Assembly (NCBI GenBank): GCA_015068135.1
Contig: SVLB01000022.1
Location: 1-43,776, forward strand
Source of the DNA: Oscillospiraceae bacterium
GTDB lineage: Bacteria; Bacillota; Clostridia; Oscillospirales; Oscillospiraceae
Direction of reading: 5' to 3'
Length of the DNA stretch: 43,776 bases
Each line of letters starts with the position of its first letter. Positions within the stretch are counted from its first letter, which is position 1. The notes under the pieces were generated by a model, which worked only from the letters and a program-made list of their open reading frames with translations, ran no database searches and had not been told where the DNA came from. Below are positions 34,923 to 43,337 of this stretch, in pieces. The position numbers and the translations under genes are program-made.

Positions 34923-35709
34923 GCTGGAGAATGTTACCAAAACCTTCCATCCCGGTACGGTCAACGAAAAAGTGGCTCTGCGCGGACTGAATTTCCACCT
35001 GAAGCCCGGCGAATTCGTTACGGTCATCGGCGGCAACGGTGCAGGTAAGAGTACCATGCTCAACTCTGTTGCCGGTGTCTTCGGCATCGATTCCGGAAAG
35101 ATCCTCATTGATGGCGTGGATGTGTCCCATCTGAAGGAGCATCAGCGCGCCAAGGTCATTGGACGTGTTTTCCAGGACCCCATGATGGGTACTGCGGCTA
35201 CCATGCAGATCGAAGAAAACCTGGCACTGGCATTGCGCCGGGGCAAGGTCCGCGGTCTGGGCCGCGGCATTACAGCCAAGGAACGGGAATTTTTCCGGGA
35301 GCAGCTGAAGATCCTGGATCTGGGTCTTGAGGACCGGATGACTGCCAAGGTCGGTCTTCTTTCCGGCGGTCAGCGGCAGGCACTGACCCTGCTGATGGCG
35401 ACCCTGAAGGCCCCCAAGCTGCTGCTTTTGGATGAGCATACAGCGGCGTTGGACCCCAAAACCGCCGCCAAGGTGCTGGAGGCTACGGAAAAGATCGTGG
35501 CCCGGAGCAACCTGACCACGGTGATGATCACCCACAATATGCGCGATGCCATTGCCCACGGAAACCGGCTGATCATGATGTATGACGGACGGATCGTGGT
35601 GGATGTGTCCGGTGAGGAGAAGAAAAATCTCACGGTTGAGCAGCTTTTGGGGCTTTTCAGCAAGGCCAGCGGCTCCACCGAGGCAGACGACAAGCTCCTG
35701 CTGGGTTGA
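34915..35709 (+). CDS. ABC transporter ATP-binding protein (TrpZ-like)
   Basis: 264-residue nucleotide-binding subunit. Walker A GGNGAGKST is at 39-47, signature LSGGQRQ at 149-155, Walker B LLLLDEHTAALD at about 163-174, and the switch histidine sits in VMITHNM near 200-206. It completes the operon for one importer with two copies of this subunit expected. A terminator follows 40 bases later. Confidence 0.92.
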   Translation: MLKLENVTKTFHPGTVNEKVALRGLNFHLKPGEFVTVIGGNGAGKSTMLNSVAGVFGIDSGKILIDGVDVSHLKEHQRAKVIGRVFQDPMMGTAATMQIEENLALALRRGKVRGLGRGITAKEREFFREQLKILDLGLEDRMTAKVGLLSGGQRQALTLLMATLKAPKLLLLDEHTAALDPKTAAKVLEATEKIVARSNLTTVMITHNMRDAIAHGNRLIMMYDGRIVVDVSGEEKKNLTVEQLLGLFSKASGSTEADDKLLLG

Positions 35710-35749
35710 GTGCTTTGCACGAGTCGGCATCCCCTTGAAAAATGCAAAT

Positions 35750-35796
35750 ATGCTGTCATCCCTCCACACTGCACTTGGTCGGATGACAGCATTTTT
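35750..35796 (+). terminator. Terminator of the ABC transporter operon
   Basis: ATGCTGTCATCC pairs with GGATGACAGCAT around a loop of about 21 bases, followed by five T. The stem is perfect; the loop contains small secondary pairs. Confidence 0.85.
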
Positions 35797-35830
35797 GTTT
35801 TGGGTGTAGGCTTGTTTTAGAAATATACTC

Positions 35831-35859
35831 TAGACAAAAAGGCTGAAATCCTGTATACT
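35831..35859 (+). promoter_or_regulatory. SigA-type promoter of the HprK-like operon
   Basis: TAGACA (35831-35836) and TATACT (35854-35859), spacer 17, just after the terminator, about 25 bases before the first ATG. Moderate match to consensus. Confidence 0.65.
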
Positions 35860-35883
35860 GAATATAGTATGGGAGGTTTGGCC

Positions 35884-36567
35884 ATGGCTGTGTATGAGAT
35901 CGCCGGTTTACGGGTGGATATGGAAGCTGTGGGCCGGACTGCCCTGCAGGCCAAGCCGTATCTGACCGATACTCCCGGCCCTGCGGACTGCGTGATCCGT
36001 TGCGACCCGGCGGCACTGCTCAGACAGATGCCCCAGTGCAAAACGGAGGATCTGGCGGAGTATATGTGGACCGGCGCGTATTTTGCCCGGAGGCTTTTGG
36101 ACTTTGACGGATTGCAGCTGCATGCTTCGGCAGTAGAACTGGAGGGAAAAGCCTGGCTGTTCACTGCACCCAGCGGTACGGGAAAATCCACCCATACGGA
36201 AAAATGGCGGCGGCTCTTTGGGGCAAAGCCCCTCAATGATGACAAGCCTGCTCTGCGTAAGCTGGCAGAAGGATGGGTGGCCTGCGGGACCCCCTGGTCG
36301 GGAAAGACCGATCTGTCAAGCCCGTGGTCAGTACCCCTGGGCGGCATCGCCTGCCTGGAACGGGGAGAGGAAAACCGGATCCGGAGAATGACCGGAGCGG
36401 AGGCCCTGCCCTATATCTTCAGCCAGTGTGTACGTCGGCTGGAGGCGGAGCAGATGGATCGGCAGCTGTCTTTGCTGGATGCATTGCTGACACAGGTCCC
36501 TGTTTGGCTTCTCACCGCCAGAAATGACGATGAGGCGGCCTGGGTCGCCAGGGAGGGGATGCTTTGA
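35884..36567 (+). CDS. HprK-like P-loop kinase (HPr kinase-related)
   Basis: 227-residue protein resembling the catalytic domain of HPr kinase and PEP-carboxykinase-like enzymes. Visible are LHASAVEL at 79-86, Walker A APSGTGKST at 95-103, LNDDKPAL at 117-124 with the paired Asp119/Asp120, and GTPWSGK near 135-141. It is not the standard HprK, which is longer and phosphorylates HPr. Such HprK relatives often accompany peptide (RiPP) loci and may phosphorylate a peptide or small molecule. Start ATG 35884 follows GGAGG; its TGA overlaps the TTG of the next gene. Confidence 0.75.
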   Translation: MAVYEIAGLRVDMEAVGRTALQAKPYLTDTPGPADCVIRCDPAALLRQMPQCKTEDLAEYMWTGAYFARRLLDFDGLQLHASAVELEGKAWLFTAPSGTGKSTHTEKWRRLFGAKPLNDDKPALRKLAEGWVACGTPWSGKTDLSSPWSVPLGGIACLERGEENRIRRMTGAEALPYIFSQCVRRLEAEQMDRQLSLLDALLTQVPVWLLTARNDDEAAWVAREGML

Positions 36568-37037
36568 ATCGGGTCCGGATCCCTATGGAAGAGCTGATGC
36601 CGTTGCTGCTTCTGCAGTTGTCCCACGGTCCTGCCAATTTGCCCGTTACGGGAAGCAGTATGCATCCCCTGCTCAGAAGCGGACGGGATCAGGTGGTCCT
36701 GGAAAAGCTGCAGCCCCTTCCCCATAAGGGGCATCCAATACTGCTTTATCTGCGAGAGAATGGCGACTATGTTCTGCACCGGCTGGTGCGGCGGAAGAAG
36801 GACGGCCTTTTATGCTGCGGCGACAACCAGTGGCAGCCTGAGCCCGTTCGGGCGGATCAGGTGGTGGCTGTGGTGACCGGCTTTTTCCGCAAAGGGAAGT
36901 TTTATCATGTAAACCATCGGGGCTATCGCATGTATGTGTGGCTCTGGAGTGCGGCGTTTCCGGTGCGCAGACCGTTTTTGGCGGTTCGTCGCTGGCTGGG
37001 AAGGCTGCGAAAAATACGAAGGAGGAAAACAAAATGA
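36564..37037 (+). CDS. S24/S26 peptidase-like protein
   Basis: 157-residue soluble-looking protein with a signal-peptidase/LexA-like core. GSSMHPLL at 30-37 holds a candidate nucleophile Ser32, and YVLHRLV at 69-75 has His72, as in signal peptidases that use Ser/His instead of Ser/Lys. The C-terminal tail is basic and aromatic (NHRGYRMYVWLW). There is no obvious membrane anchor at the N-terminus, unlike a normal signal peptidase. TTG start 36564 is behind GGGAGGGG and overlaps the HprK-like stop; the end overlaps the lipoprotein start. Likely a maturation or processing enzyme, target unknown. Confidence 0.7.
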   Translation: MNRVRIPMEELMPLLLLQLSHGPANLPVTGSSMHPLLRSGRDQVVLEKLQPLPHKGHPILLYLRENGDYVLHRLVRRKKDGLLCCGDNQWQPEPVRADQVVAVVTGFFRKGKFYHVNHRGYRMYVWLWSAAFPVRRPFLAVRRWLGRLRKIRRRKTK

Positions 37038-37441
37038 AGCGTTCCACTTTACTGATCCTGGTTCTGGTACTGAGCCTGGCAATGGTCCTGGTTGGCTGCA
37101 GCAAGGAAGAAGCCAAGCAGACCGATCCTGCCGGCGAGACCACCGGCAATGCACAGACGGAAGACACTGCCCAGGAAACTGCGGGCGATCCCACTGCCCA
37201 GACCACCGAGGCGGTGGTTGACACCAATCCTGAGGGAGATCCCGGCATTGGCACCGGCGACGAGGACGATCCCGGTGTGGATATCTACCTGCCCGGCGGC
37301 GGCAACAACACCGGCACGAATGAGCGTCCCACTGACGGTGAGGGCTCCGGTGAGGGTCAGCCCCCGGTAGTGACCACACCCTCCACTCCCGAAGAAAAGG
37401 AAGACGATTTCCAGGTGGATTTCGGCGACCTGCTGGGCTAA
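37034..37441 (+). CDS. Small acidic lipoprotein
   Basis: 135 residues with signal peptide and lipobox VLVGC (Cys22). The mature part is low-complexity and acidic, rich in Thr, Glu, Asp, Gly and Pro, including PGGGNNTGTNERP and the C-terminal DDFQVDFGDLLG. No family recognised. AGGAGG precedes ATG 37034, and the first four bases overlap the stop of the peptidase-like gene, so the three genes are coupled. It might be the target of the two enzymes or an unrelated surface linker. Confidence 0.7.
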   Translation: MKRSTLLILVLVLSLAMVLVGCSKEEAKQTDPAGETTGNAQTEDTAQETAGDPTAQTTEAVVDTNPEGDPGIGTGDEDDPGVDIYLPGGGNNTGTNERPTDGEGSGEGQPPVVTTPSTPEEKEDDFQVDFGDLLG

Positions 37442-37459
37442 TCGCGATACAAATGTAAA

Positions 37460-37508
37460 AACACCGGTAGCAACGGGAAATTTCCGTTGCTACCGGTGCA
37501 TTATTTTT
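37460..37508. terminator. Terminator after the small lipoprotein gene
   Basis: CACCGGTAGCAACGG pairs with CCGTTGCTACCGGTG around GAAATTT, a 15-bp stem, followed by CATTATTTTTAC. The tail is broken by a few non-T bases but the stem is strong; A-rich bases precede it. Confidence 0.85.
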
Positions 37509-37529
37509 ACATTTATTTTTCGGAATGGG

Positions 37530-37558
37530 TTGAAAAATGCGGGGGAAATTGGTATGAT
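37530..37558 (+). promoter_or_regulatory. SigA-type promoter of tdh-kbl
   Basis: TTGAAA (37530-37535) and TATGAT (37553-37558), spacer 17, about 50 bases before tdh. Good but not perfect match. Confidence 0.6.
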
Positions 37559-37608
37559 AACGATTGCAACATCCCAATTCTTTTGTATTGACTTGTGGAG
37601 GAATTTTT

Positions 37609-38649
37609 ATGAAACAGTACATGAATGCCATTGTCAAGCCCGTTGCCGGTCCCGGATTGGAGCTGCGGCAGGTACCTGTGCCGGTACCCGGTCCCGGTGA
37701 GGTCCTGATCAAGGTTCACAAGACCGCCATCTGCGGCACGGACGTACATATTTTCAACTGGGATCCCTGGGCCCAGGAGCATATCAAGCCCCCCATGACC
37801 ATCGGCCATGAGTATGTGGGTGAGATCGCCCAGCTGGGTGACGGTGTGACCCGGTTTTCCGTGGGTCAGCGGGTGTCCGGTGAAGGCCACCTGACCTGCC
37901 ATCACTGCCGCAACTGCCATACCGGCAATATCCAGTGGTGCAAGGATACCGTCAGCGTGGGCGTGGACAGAGACGGCGCGTTTGCCGAGTATCTGTGCAT
38001 CCCTCAGGATAATGTGATCGCCATCGATCCTTCTTTGGATGAGGATGTGGTTGCGTTCTTCGACGCCTTCGGCAATGCCACCCATACCGCCCTGATGTTT
38101 GACCTGGTGGGTGAGGACGTTCTGATCACCGGCGCCGGTCCCATCGGCATCATGGCTGCCGGTATTTGTAAGTATGCCGGTGCCCGTCGGGTGATCATCA
38201 CCGATATCAATGACTACCGGCTGGAGCTGGCCCGGAAAATGGGGGTAGATGCGGCAGTCAATACCCTCCATGAGGATCTGCCCAGGATCATGAAGGAGCA
38301 GGGCCTGGTAGAGGGCTTCGATGTGGGTCTGGAAATGTCCGGCAACGGCATGGCTCTTCAGCAGATGCTGGGTGCTATGCGCAACGGCGGCAAGATCTCC
38401 CTGCTTGGCATCAGCAATAAGCCCGTTCCCATGAATATGAACACCATCATCACCAAGGGCCTGACCCTTCAGGGCATCTACGGACGGAAGATGGACACCT
38501 GGCATCAGATGTCCTACATGGTTCAGGGCGGACTGGATATGAGCCCCATCATCACCCATCGCTTCCACTACACAGAGTTTGCCAAGGGCTTTGAGGCCAT
38601 GAACAGCGGAATGTCCGGTAAGGTCGTTCTGGATTGGACGGAGGTATAA
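37609..38649 (+). CDS. tdh: L-threonine 3-dehydrogenase
   Basis: 346-residue zinc-dependent alcohol dehydrogenase family enzyme that oxidises L-threonine to 2-amino-3-ketobutyrate with NAD. The catalytic zinc ligands Cys42, His67 and Glu68 are present. The structural zinc cysteines Cys97, Cys100, Cys103 and Cys111 ([11 protein letters not shown]) are also present. The nucleotide-binding GAGPIGIMA block lies near 175-183. ATG 37609 follows GGAGG. kbl, which uses the product, follows 2 bases later, so the identity is firm. Confidence 0.95.
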   Translation: MKQYMNAIVKPVAGPGLELRQVPVPVPGPGEVLIKVHKTAICGTDVHIFNWDPWAQEHIKPPMTIGHEYVGEIAQLGDGVTRFSVGQRVSGEGHLTCHHCRNCHTGNIQWCKDTVSVGVDRDGAFAEYLCIPQDNVIAIDPSLDEDVVAFFDAFGNATHTALMFDLVGEDVLITGAGPIGIMAAGICKYAGARRVIITDINDYRLELARKMGVDAAVNTLHEDLPRIMKEQGLVEGFDVGLEMSGNGMALQQMLGAMRNGGKISLLGISNKPVPMNMNTIITKGLTLQGIYGRKMDTWHQMSYMVQGGLDMSPIITHRFHYTEFAKGFEAMNSGMSGKVVLDWTEV

Positions 38650-38651
38650 TC

Positions 38652-39839
38652 ATGAAAACAGCACTGAAGCTTATCGATCAGGAATTGGAAGCCATTCGTC
38701 AGGCAGGCACCTGGCGTGAGGAGCGGATCATCACCACCCCCCAGCGCTCCCGGATCGACACCACCGCCGCAAACGGCGTTGTGAATATGTGCGCCAACAA
38801 CTATTTGGGTCTTTCCAACAACCCCGACCTGATGCAGGCCGCCAAGGACAGCTATGACAAGTGGGGCTTCGGCCTTTCTTCCGTCCGTTTCATCTGCGGC
38901 ACCCAGGCTATCCACAAGGAGCTGGAAGCCAAGATCTCCAACTTCCTGGGCATGGATGATACCATTTTGTACTCCTCCTGCTTCGATGCCAACGGCGGTC
39001 TGTTCGAGACCCTTATGGGACCGGAGGATGCCATCATCTCCGATGAGCTGAACCATGCTTCCATCATTGACGGTGTGCGCCTGAGCAAGGCAAAGCGGTA
39101 CCGCTATAAGAACAATAACATGGAGGACCTGCGTGCGCAGCTGGTCGCCGCCCGTGAGGCCGGTGCCCAAAAGATCCTCATTGCCACCGACGGTGTGTTC
39201 TCCATGGACGGCTATATTGCCGACCTCAAGTCCATCTGCGACCTGGCTGACGAGTTTGATGCCTTGACCATGGTGGACGACAGCCATGCAGTTGGCTTCA
39301 TGGGGGAGCACGGCAAGGGTACCCACGAATTCTGCGGCGTTATGGGCCGTGTGGACATCATCACCGGCACCTTCGGCAAGGCACTGGGCGGTGCTTCCGG
39401 CGGCTATACCTCTGCCCGTAAGCCCATTGTGGATCTGCTCCGTCAGAGAAGCCGTCCCTACCTGTTCTCCAACACGGTAGCCCCCGCTATCTGCGCCGCT
39501 ACCATTCGCACCATTGAACTGTTGGAGGAGAGTACCGCTCTGCGGGATAGAGTCCATGAAAATGCCCGTTACTTCCGTGCGGAAATGGAGAAGCTGGGCT
39601 TCGATCTGCTTCCCGGCGAGCATCCCATCGTTCCTGTCATGCTCTATGATCCCAAGATCGCCCATGAGTTTGCCAAACGGATGCTGCAGAAGGGCGTTTA
39701 TGTGGTCGCCTTCTGCTACCCTGTGGTTCCCAAGGAGAAGGACCGCATCCGCACCCAGATCTCTGCAGGTCATACCAAGGAGGATCTGGACTTCGCGGTG
39801 AAGTGCTTCGGCGAAGTGAAGAAGGAAATGGGTCTGTAA
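38652..39839 (+). CDS. kbl: Glycine C-acetyltransferase (2-amino-3-ketobutyrate CoA ligase)
   Basis: 395-residue PLP enzyme of the alpha-oxoamine synthase family. It splits 2-amino-3-ketobutyrate with CoA into glycine and acetyl-CoA. The PLP lysine is Lys243 in [24 protein letters not shown] near 213-222 carries the PLP Asp and His, and [10 protein letters not shown] at about 43-52 is typical. It forms a two-gene operon with tdh for threonine breakdown. A weak GGAGG at the end of tdh serves as ribosome binding site. Confidence 0.95.
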   Translation: MKTALKLIDQELEAIRQAGTWREERIITTPQRSRIDTTAANGVVNMCANNYLGLSNNPDLMQAAKDSYDKWGFGLSSVRFICGTQAIHKELEAKISNFLGMDDTILYSSCFDANGGLFETLMGPEDAIISDELNHASIIDGVRLSKAKRYRYKNNNMEDLRAQLVAAREAGAQKILIATDGVFSMDGYIADLKSICDLADEFDALTMVDDSHAVGFMGEHGKGTHEFCGVMGRVDIITGTFGKALGGASGGYTSARKPIVDLLRQRSRPYLFSNTVAPAICAATIRTIELLEESTALRDRVHENARYFRAEMEKLGFDLLPGEHPIVPVMLYDPKIAHEFAKRMLQKGVYVVAFCYPVVPKEKDRIRTQISAGHTKEDLDFAVKCFGEVKKEMGL

Positions 39840-39882
39840 GAGGAATTTTTGATAATCTGATGGGATTGTAACCGAATTGCTG

Positions 39883-39912
39883 TTGACAGAGCATTGGGTT
39901 ATTATGTATAAT
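39883..39912 (+). promoter_or_regulatory. SigA-type promoter of the zinc-ribbon membrane protein gene
   Basis: TTGACA (39883-39888) and TATAAT (39907-39912) with an 18-base spacer, 43 bases before the ATG, right after kbl. Confidence 0.85.
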
Positions 39913-39954
39913 ATCCCTATCCTAAACCATATTTCTTTAAGGAGGAGAAAATCT

Positions 39955-40593
39955 ATGTTTTGCAGAAATTGTGGCAATCAGTGTGGCGATACGGATAATG
40001 TCTGCTCCAGATGCGGTACGCAGCTCAGACAGCCTCCCGTGAATGCCGACCCCAACCCCGGCTATAATCCCAATCCCGGCTATAATCCCAACCCCAACCC
40101 CAGACCCGCTGCAGCACCTGTGGATCTGAAGCAGTATGTTGGCATCGGTATGCTGGTGTTCGGCGGCCTGGCACTGATTATGGGCATTTTGAACCTGTTC
40201 GGCCTGTATAGCGTAACCATAGGCAACTCTTACTTTGATATGTCTGTATCGGTGTCTGATCTGTACGATGGCGCGACCATGGTCTTGATCGCAAATATTC
40301 TTTACGGCCTGATTTTGCTGGCAAGTGCAGCTGTGGCTGCCCTTTACGGCCTGAAGGACATGAAGAACATGCCCTACTACGATCAGTTCCTGAGCAAGCT
40401 GCCCCTGGCCAACAAGCCCTTGACTCTGGCTGGCGGCGCTGTTGCTGCCGGCGGTGTCCTGCAGTTCATTCTGTACCTGACCGAGAGCGAAGGCGGCGCT
40501 TCCATAAGCGTTAGCTGGATGACTTGGGTCATGATCATTCTGGGCGCTGGCCTGGTTTGTGTGGACATGCTGGTTATCAACAAGAAGAAGTAA
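39955..40593 (+). CDS. Zinc-ribbon membrane protein of unknown function
   Basis: 212 residues. The N-terminal zinc ribbon has Cys3, Cys6, Cys17 and Cys20 (MFCRNCGNQ...CSRCG), followed by a short tandem of NPGYNP units and then about four transmembrane helices, ending in VINKKK. The layout is common among Gram-positive membrane proteins with double zinc ribbons. It shares the N-terminal MFC.(Y/N)CG ribbon with the YARHG protein at 12449-14140. Function unknown. Confidence 0.8.
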   Translation: MFCRNCGNQCGDTDNVCSRCGTQLRQPPVNADPNPGYNPNPGYNPNPNPRPAAAPVDLKQYVGIGMLVFGGLALIMGILNLFGLYSVTIGNSYFDMSVSVSDLYDGATMVLIANILYGLILLASAAVAALYGLKDMKNMPYYDQFLSKLPLANKPLTLAGGAVAAGGVLQFILYLTESEGGASISVSWMTWVMIILGAGLVCVDMLVINKKK

Positions 40594-40606
40594 TATTACT
40601 TAATAT

Positions 40607-40642
40607 GGGGCCATCACCTAACGGGGATGGCCCACCTTTTTA
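40607..40642 (+). terminator. Likely terminator after the zinc-ribbon gene
   Basis: GGGCCATC (40608-40615) pairs with GATGGCCC (40626-40633) around a 10-base loop, followed by ACCTTTTT. The T-run overlaps the leader of the next gene, so some read-through is probable. Confidence 0.7.
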
Positions 40643-40655
40643 GGAGAAAAGAATT

Positions 40656-41669
40656 ATGGAATCCATTGGTATGCTGTATTTAAGCGGTGAGGATGTTAAA
40701 AAGCTGGGGGCAGGGGATATGCGCCTTGCCTTGGAGGATGTGGAGGAAGCCCTGAAGCTGGTTTACCAAAAGGATGTGATCATCCCAGAAAAGATCGCTA
40801 TGGGCTTTGGCAAGTCCATTGAGGAGGAATCTGTGAAGGGCCGGATCAATGCCATGCCCTGTTACCTTGGCGGTCGGTTCCATATTGCCGGAATCAAGTG
40901 GATCGGAAGCAATCCGCTGAATCTGGAGCGCGGCTTGCCCCGGGCCAGCGCCTTGACGATCCTCAATGACCCGGATACCAAATTTCCCGTATGCGTTATG
41001 AACGGAGCGGATATCAGTGCTGTCCGTACCGGTGCGTCCAGCGGTGTGGCGGCGAAATACCTGGCAAAGCAAAACGCCGAGACCGTTTTGCTCATCGGTG
41101 CCGGTTTGCAGAATAAAATGCAGCTGGAAGCCATCTACTGCGCACGTCCCAGTCTGAAATATTTCTACGTGGTGGATATCAACCGGGAAGCGGCAGAGCG
41201 GTTTGCCGCAGAAATGGGGCAGAAGCTTGGGATCAGCATTGTCCCCCTGACCGATTACAGTCAATGCGACCGGATCCCGGATGTGACGGTGAATGCCACC
41301 TCCGCACCGGTGCCGGTGGTGCCCATTGAAGCGGCCCATGCAGGGAATATGCATGTTTGTGTGGGCGGTTTGGACCATCCTGAACTGTATCAAAAGGCGG
41401 ATAAGATCGTCTGCGATTCCTGGCATGCGGTAAAGCATCGTCCGGTCTGTTATATGGCACAGGACGCCAACGCGGGGCGGTTCGACGAGAGCCGGATCTA
41501 TGCAGAGGAGATCGGCCAGATCATTGCCGGAGAGAAGCCCGGTCGGACGGACGATCAGGAATTTTGCTATTATAAGCCTGTGGGCATGGGCGTGCTGGAC
41601 CTGGCTATTGCCGTTCGGATCTACCGTAAGGCGTTGGAAGAAAAGGTCGGAACCTGGCTGGAATACTAA
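40656..41669 (+). CDS. Ornithine cyclodeaminase/mu-crystallin family protein
   Basis: 337-residue NAD(P)-binding protein. Family marks are PCYLGGRFHIAGIKWIGSNP near 69-88 (substrate Lys), ADISAVRTGASSGVAAKYL near 117-135, and the Rossmann IGAGLQNKMQLEA near 147-159. Members include ornithine cyclodeaminase, alanine dehydrogenases of the archaeal type, lysine cyclodeaminase and the protein annotated as tyramine oxidase subunit B, so the substrate cannot be fixed. AGGAGAAAAG precedes the ATG. It ends at a stem-loop. Confidence 0.88.
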   Translation: MESIGMLYLSGEDVKKLGAGDMRLALEDVEEALKLVYQKDVIIPEKIAMGFGKSIEEESVKGRINAMPCYLGGRFHIAGIKWIGSNPLNLERGLPRASALTILNDPDTKFPVCVMNGADISAVRTGASSGVAAKYLAKQNAETVLLIGAGLQNKMQLEAIYCARPSLKYFYVVDINREAAERFAAEMGQKLGISIVPLTDYSQCDRIPDVTVNATSAPVPVVPIEAAHAGNMHVCVGGLDHPELYQKADKIVCDSWHAVKHRPVCYMAQDANAGRFDESRIYAEEIGQIIAGEKPGRTDDQEFCYYKPVGMGVLDLAIAVRIYRKALEEKVGTWLEY

Positions 41670-41670
41670 A

Positions 41671-41700
41671 ATGAGGGAACGCCGTTAAGCGTTCCCTCAT
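41671..41700. terminator. Stem-loop after the ornithine cyclodeaminase family gene
   Basis: ATGAGGGAACGC pairs with GCGTTCCCTCAT around CGTTAA, a 12-bp perfect stem. There is no T-run to its right, so it may be an intrinsic terminator helped by another factor or an mRNA end-protecting hairpin. Confidence 0.6.
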
Positions 41701-41754
41701 CAGAGTGTCAAAAAAGCCGCAAACCGTCAAAATAGGTGTGAATGGTAAAAGAAA

Positions 41755-42017
41755 GTAGCGTCATTGCGAGGCCACTTGTGGCCGTGGCGATCCGTTCTTC
41801 TTAAGACCCTAAAGGCTTGCTGCGCAAGACATTTTGACTTACTGCGCAAACCGGACTCTAACGTACCTATGTACGCCGACGAGTCCGGTTTGCTTGTCTT
41901 TGCGGCTCCTTTGACCTCTGATTTTTTCGGCTGTTGTTCTACTGCGCAAGGCTTCTCCCTGGGGAGAAGCTGTCAGCGTAGCTGACTGATGTGGGGTATT
42001 CTGGGCGGTATCGCTCC
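41755..42017. repeat. Repeat-rich intergenic stretch (REP-like, large hairpin, copy B)
   Basis: A composite non-coding region with no gene. The start contains CGTCATTGCGAGG and GTGGCGATCC, a REP-like pair found in many genomes. A nested hairpin lies at 41846-41893: outer stem GCAAACCGGACTC/GAGTCCGGTTTGC (13 bp), inner stem CGTAC/GTACG. The end, 41948-42017, is the reverse-orientation copy of the repeat at 32778-32856. The phrase ACTGCGCAA recurs at least twice. The whole is likely a stack of dispersed repeats; mobility is inferred. Confidence 0.6.
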
Positions 42018-42060
42018 AAAATGACATTTTCATAACAATGCCCTTTCCCTTCCGGACAGA

Positions 42061-42089
42061 CACACAAGCGATTGCCCATACATATAATA
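42061..42089 (+). promoter_or_regulatory. Candidate sporulation (SigK-like) promoter of the collagen-like gene
   Basis: CATATAATA (42081-42089) fits the SigK -10 form CATANNNTA, with an ACAC at 42062-42065 about 15-16 bases upstream as -35. The same stretch holds a SigA-like TATAAT but no good SigA -35 box. The gene it serves looks like a spore-surface protein, which makes a sporulation promoter plausible; this is inferred. Confidence 0.4.
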
Positions 42090-42164
42090 GCTTGATGCCG
42101 TCAGGCTGTTATCTGTCTGCTGCAGTGTCAGATCGTTTTGTGTGGATATGAGGAGGAAATTGCA

Positions 42165-43331
42165 TTGAACCGATACAGTTATTTGGAGGATCGGGGCTGT
42201 GATGCCCAATTTGATGACAATTCCTGCAAGCGGTACGGTCCCGGGGACTATGCTTGCGGGAATCGGGAGCCTTGTGGGAGCTGTGCCAATTGTCCCCCGG
42301 GTCCTGCCGGTCCTCAGGGGCCTGTTGGACCGAGAGGCCCGGTAGGACCCCAGGGCGTTCCCGGTGTGAGAGGTCCCGTTGGTCCCCAGGGGCCGGAAGG
42401 GGTTGCAGGCCCTGTTGGCCCTCAGGGACCAGTGGGAGAAACCGGTCCCATCGGTCCTCAGGGTCCTGCCGGAATTGCCGGACCTGCCGGACCCCAGGGC
42501 CCTGCGGGGGTTGCCGGACCTGTGGGTCCCCAGGGACCTACGGGAGAAGCCGGACCAGTGGGCCCTCAGGGCCCTGCGGGTGTTGCCGGACCTGCCGGAC
42601 CCCAGGGTCCTGCGGGGGTTGCCGGTCCGGTAGGTCCCCAAGGCCCTGCCGGGGAAGCAGGACCCATGGGTCCCCAGGGTCCTGCAGGAGAAACCGGTCC
42701 TACAGGACCGCAAGGCCCGGTTGGTGCGACCGGACCTGCCGGTCCCCAGGGGCCTGCCGGTGTTGCCGGACCAGTCGGTCCTCAGGGCCCCATTGGAGAG
42801 ACCGGACCTGTCGGTCCCCAGGGGCCCATTGGTCCAACCGGTGCCACCGGTCCCCAGGGCCCCGTCGGTGAAACGGGTCCCGTCGGACCTCAGGGTCCTG
42901 CCGGTGGCGTTCTGAGCTATGGGGACTTCTATGCCTTGATGCCGCCGGATAATACGGCCGCAGTCGCTCCCGGCACAGACGTAAGCTTCCCCCAGGACGG
43001 ACCCACCAGCGGAACCGGGATCCTGCGCGCCGGTCCCAGCTCCTTTACTCTGACGGATATCGGTGTCTATCAGGTACTGTTCCAGGTGAGTGTAACGGAG
43101 GCCGGACAGCTGATCCTGACCCTGAACGGCGCGGATCTTCCCTATACGGTGGCAGGCCGTGCCACGGAGTCCTCTCAGATCGTGGGAATGGCAATCGTGG
43201 AAACCACAGAGGCCAATTCTGTACTGACGGTACGGAATCCTGAGGGAACCGCGGAAGCACTGACCATCACACCTCTGGCAGGAGGCACCCGTCCGGTGTC
43301 TGCCCATTTGGTGATCACACAGCTTCAGTAA
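42165..43331 (+). CDS. Collagen-like (Gly-X-Y) surface protein, BclA-like
   Basis: 388 residues. The N-terminus is cysteine-rich ([25 protein letters not shown]). A long collagen-like region follows (about residues 46-250), made largely of near-identical 12-residue units GPxGPQGPxGxx, about 14 copies (36 bases each). The C-terminal domain of about 130 residues resembles the trimerising, jelly-roll-like ends of BclA-type exosporium proteins ([25 protein letters not shown]). There is no signal peptide or LPXTG. TTG 42165 follows AGGAGG at 8-base spacing, so it is preferred over TTG 42138. Likely on the spore or cell surface. Confidence 0.88.
   Translation: MNRYSYLEDRGCDAQFDDNSCKRYGPGDYACGNREPCGSCANCPPGPAGPQGPVGPRGPVGPQGVPGVRGPVGPQGPEGVAGPVGPQGPVGETGPIGPQGPAGIAGPAGPQGPAGVAGPVGPQGPTGEAGPVGPQGPAGVAGPAGPQGPAGVAGPVGPQGPAGEAGPMGPQGPAGETGPTGPQGPVGATGPAGPQGPAGVAGPVGPQGPIGETGPVGPQGPIGPTGATGPQGPVGETGPVGPQGPAGGVLSYGDFYALMPPDNTAAVAPGTDVSFPQDGPTSGTGILRAGPSSFTLTDIGVYQVLFQVSVTEAGQLILTLNGADLPYTVAGRATESSQIVGMAIVETTEANSVLTVRNPEGTAEALTITPLAGGTRPVSAHLVITQLQ
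42385..42906 (+). repeat. 36-bp tandem repeat array inside the collagen-like gene
   Basis: About 14 imperfect in-frame copies of a 36-base unit encoding GPxGPQGPxGxx. The GPQGP part is nearly constant while the GVA, GEA, GET and GAT ends vary. Such arrays change copy number easily, so length variation between strains is expected. Confidence 0.85.
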
Positions 43332-43337
43332 TTGGAT

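Noticed and set aside
42385..42906. Regular 36-base repeats that could suggest a CRISPR array
   Set aside because: The units are contiguous with no spacers, and are in frame inside a collagen-like gene.
42030..43307. A 425-codon - strand frame rich in RTGRSG words
   Set aside because: It is the mirror of the collagen repeats; the + frame has Gly-X-Y periodicity and a good ribosome binding site.
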